A stretch of 21,716 nt of DNA from a virus. Below are positions 6,706-12,510 of this stretch, in pieces. Both the position numbers and the translations under genes were made by a program. Where the stretch lies: IMG/VR virus record IMGVR_UViG_3300044568_002216, positions 1 through 21,716 of that record, one strand, 5' to 3'. The notes under the pieces were generated by a model that made no database searches, was not told where the DNA came from, and saw nothing but the letters and a program-made list of their open reading frames with translations. How positions within the stretch are numbered: position 1 is the first letter of the stretch; each line of letters begins with the position of its first letter.

Positions 6706-7560
6706 TTATTTGCCCCAACTGTTACCCCAAAGATCAACATGTAATCTTGGACTATAATAATAACCACGACGCATAGCTTCATCGGCTACATTAAATTTAT
6801 TACCATCGTAGACTTTAACGACACCGCCCACTGGCATGATATAAACTACGCCTTTGAATTTTGCTTTACGATATTCTGCCACAGCACGATCTACTTCATC
6901 AAAGTCTGCAGGTGATTCAACTACAAATTTAAGATAAGTTGTACCAACACGTTCATAGCTCTTAACAATCTCTGGTTTGACTGCATCAGCCCACGTTTCA
7001 CCACTTGCTGATAATTTAGCACTGACGCTGAATGTAATCTCTCTACTACCACGGTTCCATAGTTTCAAATACTTGGCAAAGTCTTCATGTAGTTCTTGTG
7101 TGCCGTTAGTTTCAAAGGTTAAGTTCTTAAGATTATACATATCTTTATGACTTAATAAGTCTGGATAAGCACGTTGCCAACCTAGTAACGGCTCACCACC
7201 TGTGATAACCAAATGTGTATCATTGCCATTGGGCATGATCCAGCTGTTGCTAGGAACCAAATCAAGCATACGTTTAACTACAGCATCAATTTCTAACAGT
7301 GGACTAAAGTTTTTAAATCTTGGATCCCAACTTGCATAACTGTCACAGCCTGTATTAACCAAAGGTAGTTCTTCATATATACGATATTTTGTAGGATCAA
7401 TAAATTCACGCTCTGTGCTCATCTGTGTGCGATCCTTCATACCAAATCCACCACAGGTAAAGTTACAACCAAACGTTCTTAAGAATACACTAGGCACACC
7501 AATAAAGCGTCCTTCGCCCTGTGCCGAATAAAATATTTCTGATATTTTTAATTTGCTCAT
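6706..7560 (-). CDS. queE: QueE-like 7-carboxy-7-deazaguanine synthase (radical SAM)
   Basis: Radical-SAM enzyme converting 6-carboxytetrahydropterin to 7-carboxy-7-deazaguanine (CDG). Visible blocks: SEIFYSAQGEGRFIGVPSVF at the N-terminus, first cluster cysteines C32 and C36 (GCNFTCGGF), TGGEP at 120-124 and the ETNGT strand at 150-154. The usual third Cys (CxxxCxxC) is missing at its normal place (Phe39), but C72 in GCDSYASW matches the CDTxYA that normally follows it, so a segment of about 33 residues is inserted within the cluster motif (CX3CX35C). Length 284 aa versus about 220. A promoter ends 6 nt before the ATG and there is no Shine-Dalgarno. metK follows at 9 nt. Whole-protein features make QueE very likely. 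Confidence 0.92.
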   Translation of the reverse strand: MSKLKISEIFYSAQGEGRFIGVPSVFLRTFGCNFTCGGFGMKDRTQMSTEREFIDPTKYRIYEELPLVNTGCDSYASWDPRFKNFSPLLEIDAVVKRMLDLVPSNSWIMPNGNDTHLVITGGEPLLGWQRAYPDLLSHKDMYNLKNLTFETNGTQELHEDFAKYLKLWNRGSREITFSVSAKLSASGETWADAVKPEIVKSYERVGTTYLKFVVESPADFDEVDRAVAEYRKAKFKGVVYIMPVGGVVKVYDGNKFNVADEAMRRGYYYSPRLHVDLWGNSWGK

Positions 7561-7566
7561 CTTATG

Positions 7567-7595
7567 ATTATACTAGAGTTTATGGATAAAGTCAA
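7567..7595 (-). promoter_or_regulatory. Sigma70-type promoter TTGACT-N17-TATAAT
   Basis: The -35 (7590-7595) abuts the stop of the phosphoribosyltransferase gene, with a perfect -10 at 7567-7572 and 17-bp spacing. Six nucleotides separate the -10 from the queE ATG, so the expected start point is the A of the ATG (7560) and the mRNA would be leaderless. It would drive queE, metK, the 124-aa gene and the SGNH gene. Confidence 0.8.
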
Positions 7596-8120
7596 TTAAT
7601 GTTCCCAGGGATAAACGATCCAAACGTCTTCTTCGGCTTTGTTTATAGTTCGAGCACAGTAATCAACCTTGCGACTGAACTTGCTACTTAGGTTATCAAA
7701 TAACACAGCAAAACGAACATTTTTGCCCCAGATGGCATTTTTCCATGCATGATGATTGGGCAAACAACTATCTTGCCAATCTTGAATGATCCAATCAAGC
7801 GTAGCGCCTGTGTCATTGATATCATCTAAGATAAGGATATTTTTGCGTAGTGCAGGATCAGTTTTGGTTTCACTAGAGGAATAACCAAATGCATCCTCAG
7901 ACATCCAGCAATTATGTTCAGTATCGGCATTATCACGTAAGGCTACTTTTAAAGCATGCATAGGAACGTCTAACGTATGGCTCATATACACAGCAGGGAT
8001 TAATCCGCCACGTGTAAGTCCCACGATATAATCTGGTCTCCAATTATCTTTATACATCTGGAAACTGATCTGATTTACATATTCTCTAATCTCAACGTCA
8101 CTTACATATAATTTTTTCAT
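7596..8120 (-). CDS. Phosphoribosyltransferase, purine type I
   Basis: PRTase-fold enzyme linking a base to PRPP. The PRPP-binding signature NILILDDINDTGATLDW is clear, and the N-terminal YIVGLTRGGLIPAVYMSH matches the early PRTase strand-loop found in hypoxanthine/xanthine-type enzymes. The C-terminal VWIVYPWEH resembles the base-contacting end of xanthine/guanine PRTases. At 174 aa it is a single domain. The start overlaps the 100-aa gene as ATGA, with GGAG upstream. It shares the folE transcript. Base specificity cannot be told from sequence; salvage of guanine released by DNA transglycosylation is an inference worth testing. Confidence 0.85.
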   Translation of the reverse strand: MKKLYVSDVEIREYVNQISFQMYKDNWRPDYIVGLTRGGLIPAVYMSHTLDVPMHALKVALRDNADTEHNCWMSEDAFGYSSSETKTDPALRKNILILDDINDTGATLDWIIQDWQDSCLPNHHAWKNAIWGKNVRFAVLFDNLSSKFSRKVDYCARTINKAEEDVWIVYPWEH

Positions 8121-8419
8121 CTCATCAACTCCATGGTCATGATCTTAGCAATAGCATCTGTCTTGTGCTCTTCATCATCATTTATAATATGCATGTTTGT
8201 GGTCCATTCACTGCGCAACTTATCCCAGCGGCTGACTTCGAGAATCACACCACCTGTGGCATTATATATACGGAAATTGCTTTCTGGATTACGATCAAAG
8301 AAAGTAGGTGCATCACTTTTTATCCTTACGCTGTCTCTAATAGGTATGACATCATCACCCCAATCTTCAAAGCGTTCCACACCTAACCAATAGCAGATCT
8401 TACGTTTTAACCAACTCAT
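8117..8419 (-). CDS. Small conserved phage protein (100 aa)
   Basis: Function unknown. A basic, Trp-rich start (MSWLKRKICYWLGVERFEDW) could be an amphipathic membrane-surface helix. The rest looks like a small beta domain (NFRIYNATGGVILEVSRWD, EWTTNMHIINDDE) ending in a helix. AAAGGA precedes the ATG. It sits 3 nt after the NTF2-like gene and overlaps the phosphoribosyltransferase by ATGA. Confidence 0.6.
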   Translation of the reverse strand: MSWLKRKICYWLGVERFEDWGDDVIPIRDSVRIKSDAPTFFDRNPESNFRIYNATGGVILEVSRWDKLRSEWTTNMHIINDDEEHKTDAIAKIMTMELMR

Positions 8420-8422
8420 AAA

Positions 8423-8752
8423 TTATCCTTTATAAGCACGCACACTGGAGATCTTATCACCTTCAAATGTAATCACATCTACTACTAATAATTTTTCTGT
8501 TCCATTGATTAATATGTCTAATTCAGCAGATACTGTATTGCTGTCTTGATATAATGCTGTTGGAGTTACAGTAATAGTTTCTACACTGTCAAAAATATTT
8601 TTATTAGCTGTTGATACATTAGCTTTACCCTCGGCTAACCCGGTCCAATCACGCAATGAAGGATTATCTGTAAATAATTTAGCTAATCCATCTAGATCTT
8701 TACGGCTAAATGTTTCAAAATAATTAATTGCAAGTTGTTTTAAGTCACTCAT
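8423..8752 (-). CDS. NTF2/SnoaL-like small domain protein (109 aa)
   Basis: Length and pattern fit the NTF2-like (SnoaL/DUF4440) fold: a helical start LAINYFETFSRKDLDGLAKLF, then SLRDWTGLAEGKANV, followed by beta strands with SAELDILINGTEKLLVVDVI and VRAYKG at the end. The fold forms a cone-shaped pocket used by isomerases, cyclases and many unknown proteins; no specific catalytic pair can be assigned. It starts in an ATGA overlap with folE, with AGGAG upstream, so it is made with folE. A role in pterin or deazaguanine handling is possible only by position. Confidence 0.7.
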   Translation of the reverse strand: MSDLKQLAINYFETFSRKDLDGLAKLFTDNPSLRDWTGLAEGKANVSTANKNIFDSVETITVTPTALYQDSNTVSAELDILINGTEKLLVVDVITFEGDKISSVRAYKG

Positions 8753-9441
8753 CTTGGTGCAAACTCCTGTTGTAATTTAATATTATCAAAAAATTCTTTC
8801 TTGGTATTACCATCATCTTTGAATGCGCCTTTCAGCACAGTGGTCTGTGTCAACGAACTATGTGCCATAATACCACGGTTTTCACAGCATCCATGTACTG
8901 CTTGAATATATACAGCTACGTTTTCACTGCCGGTGGCTTTCATTATTTCTCTCGCGATGTCGTTAGCAAGTTCTTCTTGTAGAGTGCCACGACGAGCACA
9001 CCATTGAGCGATACGTGTATATTTGCTCAATCCAATTAGTTTTTGTGCAGCGATAATGCCAATATATGCTACACCAGCCACAGGCTGATGATGGTGACTA
9101 CACATACTACGTAGTTCACTACGGACCACCAACATACCTTCATAACGGTCTTCACTATCATTTGGAAAAGCTGTAGCATCTGGTGCTGGATCATAGCGTC
9201 CTGCCATGATTTCATATAGATACATTTTAGCCAATCGACGAGCTGTGCCTCGACTGTTTGGATCTGTGTGCCTGTCAATTAATAGACTGTCAAGAACGCC
9301 TTCAAATTTCTCAGTTAGTTCATCTACTAACTGTGCTCGTTCTTCATTGCTGATATATTTTGATACGTTATCACCTGCCCAGTATCTTGCACTGTTGTTC
9401 TTGATACGTTCAAGTATAACGTCACTAATTTTGTTACTCAT
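8749..9441 (-). CDS. folE: GTP cyclohydrolase I
   Basis: Catalyses GTP to dihydroneopterin triphosphate, the first step of both folate and 7-deazaguanine synthesis. Zinc ligands are in place: C114 and H117 in RSMCSHHHQPVAG, and the H184-G-C186 block in QAVHGCCENRG. Other family blocks are RRLAKMYLYEIMAG, GLSKYTRIAQWCARR and QEELANDIAREI. At 230 aa it is full length (E. coli 222). GGAG lies about 7 nt before the ATG, and a sigma70-type promoter stands upstream with a 36-nt leader. With queD and queE elsewhere in the window, its product most likely feeds modified-base synthesis rather than folate. Confidence 0.96.
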   Translation of the reverse strand: MSNKISDVILERIKNNSARYWAGDNVSKYISNEERAQLVDELTEKFEGVLDSLLIDRHTDPNSRGTARRLAKMYLYEIMAGRYDPAPDATAFPNDSEDRYEGMLVVRSELRSMCSHHHQPVAGVAYIGIIAAQKLIGLSKYTRIAQWCARRGTLQEELANDIAREIMKATGSENVAVYIQAVHGCCENRGIMAHSSLTQTTVLKGAFKDDGNTKKEFFDNIKLQQEFAPR

Positions 9442-9483
9442 TTATGTCTCCGATGTTAACCCAGTGGATTGGGATATGTTAAT

Positions 9484-9512
9484 ATTATATGATGTATTTA
9501 GGTCGTTGTCAA
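9484..9512 (-). promoter_or_regulatory. Sigma70-type promoter TTGACA-N17-TATAAT for folE
   Basis: Perfect -35 (9507-9512) and -10 (9484-9489) in the 73-nt gap between the DegT-like gene and folE. A CCTAAATA octamer (9495-9502), one to two changes from the T4 late consensus, lies in the spacer. The leader of about 36 nt contains a weak CCCA/TGGG inverted repeat (9460-9473, 6-nt loop) before the GGAG ribosome site. Confidence 0.8.
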
Positions 9513-9514
9513 AC

Positions 9515-10090
9515 TTATTTGATAATAATTTCACGTAGATCAGGATATTCTTTGTATTTAGGTTCTTGATTTATAGTTGGTAATAATTCTAATCCCCGTA
9601 CCGCTTCTTCGATAGTGGGTTTATAGTGATATCCAACACGGAATACCTTTTGGTGCTCCCAAGGACTGATCGTTAGGTCACGACCATCATAGCGTTGTTG
9701 GATTAGTGTATCATATACTTCTACATCGTCAGTTAGCACAGCACCACCACGTCCAATACTTAATGGTTTATCAAATCCAAAGCTCAGGCATTGTAGTTGT
9801 CCTGCTCGATACATATCCTCTTTGAGTAATCTGGCACTGTCCCAGATACGTGTGCCTATGAACTGATATTCACCAGTCCATAACTTATCGCTATAGCTGT
9901 ATTCGATACCTAATTTGTGCATGGTCATTGGTATGCTGAGATAGGTGTGTGCAGGAAATAACACACGACTGACCCTGTCAAATCTCAAACATAATTCAAT
10001 AGCGTGTGTGCAACAATCTGTCATCACAGCATATGGCGCACCCGTGAACTTGGCCAAAGCCTGTTCAAATTCAAAGATCTTATCGAACAT
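9515..10090 (-). CDS. Half-length DegT/DnrJ/EryC1-type aminotransferase
   Basis: PLP-fold protein of the sugar aminotransferase group, containing only the N-terminal catalytic part: FEQALAKFTGAPYAVMTDCC, VLFPAHTYLSIPMTMHKLG, WDSARLL (Asp84, contact for the PLP ring nitrogen) and CLSFGFDKPLSIGRGGAV, where Lys108 is the candidate Schiff-base lysine. At 191 aa it is half the usual 370-400 aa; the C-terminal domain is missing, but the frame is clean and ends at a normal stop next to a promoter. This looks like a stable short form rather than a decayed gene. It overlaps the glycosyltransferase by 11 nt, pointing to amino-sugar or glycan work. Whether it is an active transaminase is open. Confidence 0.75.
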   Translation of the reverse strand: MFDKIFEFEQALAKFTGAPYAVMTDCCTHAIELCLRFDRVSRVLFPAHTYLSIPMTMHKLGIEYSYSDKLWTGEYQFIGTRIWDSARLLKEDMYRAGQLQCLSFGFDKPLSIGRGGAVLTDDVEVYDTLIQQRYDGRDLTISPWEHQKVFRVGYHYKPTIEEAVRGLELLPTINQEPKYKEYPDLREIIIK

Positions 10091-11144
10091 TGTTTATGAG
10101 ATTAGTCGCTGAAAAGAAGTTTTTAGTCAATGATTCCGCAGTGGTCCGCACCACAGGCAATGTCTTTTCATAGTATTCCATGTGATATATGATCATATCA
10201 ATAACTTCTGATTTGTGTATTAGATAACTGTCCCACGATTCTGTGTATTCACTAGGATATTTAAGTATACCGGTATACATTTCACTGTAACTTAATCGAT
10301 CTGGAACTAGGGGAACAGCATCGACTAGAGTACCTTCATAACAGCTGATACCTAGTGTTTCTTGTAGGTTGGCACTGAAAACGACTTTAGCTTCACCTAA
10401 CAGCTGATGATACTGATCTTTAGTTAACTGTTGATCTTGGCAGACTATCCATTCATATTGTGGTAATGATTTTGCTAGATCTCGGAAAATCTCAACCTGC
10501 TTTTCTGGTGCTATGCGATGTGGGAATAAAATAAGATCACGTTTTGGTAAATTCTTATATGGTGCCAGAATTTCTGGCATATATTCCATGGGCCAACCTG
10601 AGCGAATGACATGATTGGTCTGAACTTGATCATAGCCTGTTTCTAGTCCTAATAGGTTTTTCTCAAATATATCTATATGGAACTCAGTAGCAAAGTAGTT
10701 ATGATCTATAGCATAGAAGAAACTTTTCTCAGCATGTCTGACCCATGGCGTATCACCAATCAATCTACCTAAGAAGTCCTGCGGATCATAACTACCAGCA
10801 TGCCAAAGTGCATGAATGGTTACTTTTATTCCAAGCAACTCGCTCATATATTTTAGATTAATAATTCCAGGATGCCACGCATCAGTAAACAGAAAGTGAT
10901 CACCAGGCTTGACAGCGCCAGAACAAAACAACCTTCCGATCTGCTCGACTTGATTGGCTTTGTATATATTAGTGCCACCGAAATTAAGAAAAGCACCAGG
11001 GGTAGTAGCACTTGGAATATCAGTGGGGCCACTGATGACGGTAACATCATGTCCATTCTCCTTTAATATTTTAGGCACATGGGTCTTCCATTGTCCTGTG
11101 TACCTTGTTTCAACCGCTTCTAGATCAACTAGGAATACAGACAT
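10080..11144 (-). CDS. GT-B-like glycosyltransferase (354 aa)
   Basis: Two-domain layout as in GT-B glycosyltransferases. The N-terminal part has VDLEAVETRYTGQWKTHVPK followed by NGHDVTVISG, with an acceptor-domain stretch around HFLFTDAWHPGI. The C-terminal donor-binding half has LILFPHRIAPEKQVEIFRDL and the typical VVFSANLQETLGISCYEG, where Glu and Gly contact the nucleotide sugar, then VPLVPDRLSYSEMY. It would transfer a sugar from a nucleotide donor to an unknown acceptor (DNA base, protein or lipid). It begins in a TAATG overlap with the 77-aa gene with AGGAC upstream. Sitting in the dpdA transcript, it could in principle decorate modified DNA, but nothing in the sequence proves this. 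Confidence 0.8.
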   Translation of the reverse strand: MSVFLVDLEAVETRYTGQWKTHVPKILKENGHDVTVISGPTDIPSATTPGAFLNFGGTNIYKANQVEQIGRLFCSGAVKPGDHFLFTDAWHPGIINLKYMSELLGIKVTIHALWHAGSYDPQDFLGRLIGDTPWVRHAEKSFFYAIDHNYFATEFHIDIFEKNLLGLETGYDQVQTNHVIRSGWPMEYMPEILAPYKNLPKRDLILFPHRIAPEKQVEIFRDLAKSLPQYEWIVCQDQQLTKDQYHQLLGEAKVVFSANLQETLGISCYEGTLVDAVPLVPDRLSYSEMYTGILKYPSEYTESWDSYLIHKSEVIDMIIYHMEYYEKTLPVVRTTAESLTKNFFSATNLINNVR

Positions 11145-11377
11145 TACTGTCCTCGATTATTTCGATTATAAACGACACCGTTACGGGCCTGCCATTGTTG
11201 GCGTTTCTTGCGGCGTTCTTGCCATTCTTTGTATTCTGGTGATCTGTATAGATCTGCTGGATCATACTTGATCATGCGGAAACGACAGTAGTTACACCAT
11301 GCGTCTAGGTCATTGAAAATTTGACGCACTTCTGGCGTCATGCGTAGATACTTGTTTACCCAATTTGGATTTGCCAC
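11144..11377 (-). CDS. Small basic conserved phage protein (77 aa)
   Basis: Starts with GTG, supported by a strong AAGGAG 8 nt upstream. The sequence WVNKYLRMTPEVRQIFNDLD is followed by a CNYC pair, DLYRSPEYKEWQERRKKRQQ and a basic tail. The CxxC could help bind zinc, but no second pair is present. The Arg/Lys-rich C-terminal half suggests nucleic-acid contact. I recall similar small proteins in marine T4-like phages; function unknown. Confidence 0.65.
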   Translation of the reverse strand: MANPNWVNKYLRMTPEVRQIFNDLDAWCNYCRFRMIKYDPADLYRSPEYKEWQERRKKRQQWQARNGVVYNRNNRGQ

Positions 11378-11388
11378 AATAAATCTCC

Positions 11389-11814
11389 TTAGATAGTGAC
11401 AGATTGTAAAGGACGAGTATGATTATACTCAACATAACACCCATTTTCGCCATCTTCGGATACTTCTATCCAAACATCACGACCGGGATACTTTGCCGCA
11501 ATCTGTAGATACAGATCATCAGCGATCATTTCACAGCTCTTGTAATTTAATTCTAGCACACCACTGTAGAGACCTTCAACCCAGCGTTTAAACTGGATAA
11601 ACTCAAGCTCTCTATCATCATGGTATACATCAATACTTATCCTAAAGTGGAACATATGACGATGTGGGTGCGCTAGGAAACTAACATCTGCAAGTTTAGG
11701 ATCTGAAGCTGCCGCAGGAAAACAATGGATACCTTCACGTTGGAAAGTGACCCACACTTTCTTTTGGCTAGCTTTGACGATCCTTTCTATCTTTTCGCGT
11801 TCTTCTAATATCAT
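11389..11814 (-). CDS. Conserved phage protein, possible T-fold (141 aa)
   Basis: I recognise this as a widespread phage protein without an established role. Key features: FLAHPHRHMFHFRISIDVYH, then RELEFIQFKRWVEG, KSCEMIADDLYLQIAAKYPG and VWIEVSEDGENG. The order (His cluster on a strand, helix, S-C-E-x-I-A helix, then a strand ending in SED/ET) resembles the layout of T-fold enzymes of the PTPS/QueD type, including the P-T-x-E-N-x-A helix and terminal Glu. That resemblance is my inference and may be chance. The gene overlaps the 175-aa gene by ATGA and lies in the dpdA transcript, which makes a link with 7-deazaguanine chemistry plausible. Confidence 0.65.
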   Translation of the reverse strand: MILEEREKIERIVKASQKKVWVTFQREGIHCFPAAASDPKLADVSFLAHPHRHMFHFRISIDVYHDDRELEFIQFKRWVEGLYSGVLELNYKSCEMIADDLYLQIAAKYPGRDVWIEVSEDGENGCYVEYNHTRPLQSVTI

Positions 11815-12338
11815 TTTATTATCTCATCTTTACCGTATTGGTCCCAATCAGTAAAAGTCTCTGTTGTTGTTAAATCACGTAGACGGTGGCACCAAACACC
11901 CGGGTTTGTTGCCGCGAAATCCTTGTCGTCTATCTTAATTGTAGCATTATATCCCAGCTGTGTCAAGTATGGTAATTTTACCGAAAGTTGTGGAATAAAT
12001 CTGCGGTATTCTACCAATGGACCTTCTAGTAAGCCTTCGACACAATTAACATCTAAATCTAAGGTGCACCAATAGCCTGCATCAAGACATGCCTGTATCA
12101 TGACTTCCCATTGTTTCCAAACTCTGGCATCATCGCAGTTAATTTTTGGAAAACTTTGATTAGCACCAAAATAGATGTGTCCACACTCTTTTTCTTTAGC
12201 CAATGCGATGATTTCTTCACCACGTTGCACACCTACAACAAATAATGTCTGCATACCGTATGCCGGAGTCCGTTCAATCTCTACACCAGTGAAATATGTT
12301 ATGTTTTCTTTTACACCATCGGTATAATCACGTTTCAT
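11811..12338 (-). CDS. Highly conserved phage protein of unknown function (175 aa)
   Basis: Not assignable to an enzyme family. The protein has alternating strand-helix pieces: QTLFVVGVQRGEEIIALAKE, HIYFGANQSFPKI, YWCTLDLDVNCVEGLLEG, NATIKIDDKDF and TNPGVWCHRL. This looks like part of an alpha/beta barrel, with acidic residues at strand ends (DLDV, IDDKD) that could form an active site. No radical-SAM CxxxCxxC is present. It lies between the DUF465-like gene (1-nt gap) and the T-fold-like gene (ATGA overlap), all downstream of dpdA. I recall close relatives in cyanophages, where they are also unnamed. Confidence 0.65.
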   Translation of the reverse strand: MKRDYTDGVKENITYFTGVEIERTPAYGMQTLFVVGVQRGEEIIALAKEKECGHIYFGANQSFPKINCDDARVWKQWEVMIQACLDAGYWCTLDLDVNCVEGLLEGPLVEYRRFIPQLSVKLPYLTQLGYNATIKIDDKDFAATNPGVWCHRLRDLTTTETFTDWDQYGKDEIIK

Positions 12339-12339
12339 A

Positions 12340-12510
12340 TTAGTTTAACTTTTCTTTGATAGTTTCAATTTCACGTTTGATGTGCGCCTTTTCAAACTTC
12401 ATCTTGCCCATATATTCATCATCTAAGTAGTTACTATAACCGTGTTTGATCGATTCGTCAAGTTCTTTATGACGTCTTTCTAGTTCTGTTAAACGATTTT
12501 CAAGACTCAT
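12340..12510 (-). CDS. DUF465/YdcH-like small coiled-coil protein (56 aa)
   Basis: A short gene starting in a TAATG overlap with dpdA and ending 1 nt before the next start. The protein begins MSLENRLTELERRHKELDES and ends HIKREIETIKEKLN. The pattern (L-x2-RHKELDESI, a short break, then YMGKMKFEKAHIKREI) fits the helical-hairpin DUF465 (YdcH) family, a helical protein with no defined role. Both gene edges are exactly what the packing rules of this window predict, which makes it a real gene despite its size. Confidence 0.75.
   Translation of the reverse strand: MSLENRLTELERRHKELDESIKHGYSNYLDDEYMGKMKFEKAHIKREIETIKEKLN

Noticed and set aside
9442-9483. Possible preQ1 or other riboswitch in the folE leader
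   Set aside because: The leader is only about 36 nt, with a 4-bp CCCA/TGGGC-like stem (CCCA/TGGG) and no A-rich tail or loop pattern of a preQ1 aptamer; at most a weak hairpin.
11946-11966. TTGACA and TATAAT on the minus strand inside the 175-aa gene
   Set aside because: The spacing is only 9 bp, too short for a sigma70 promoter, and no gene starts just downstream.
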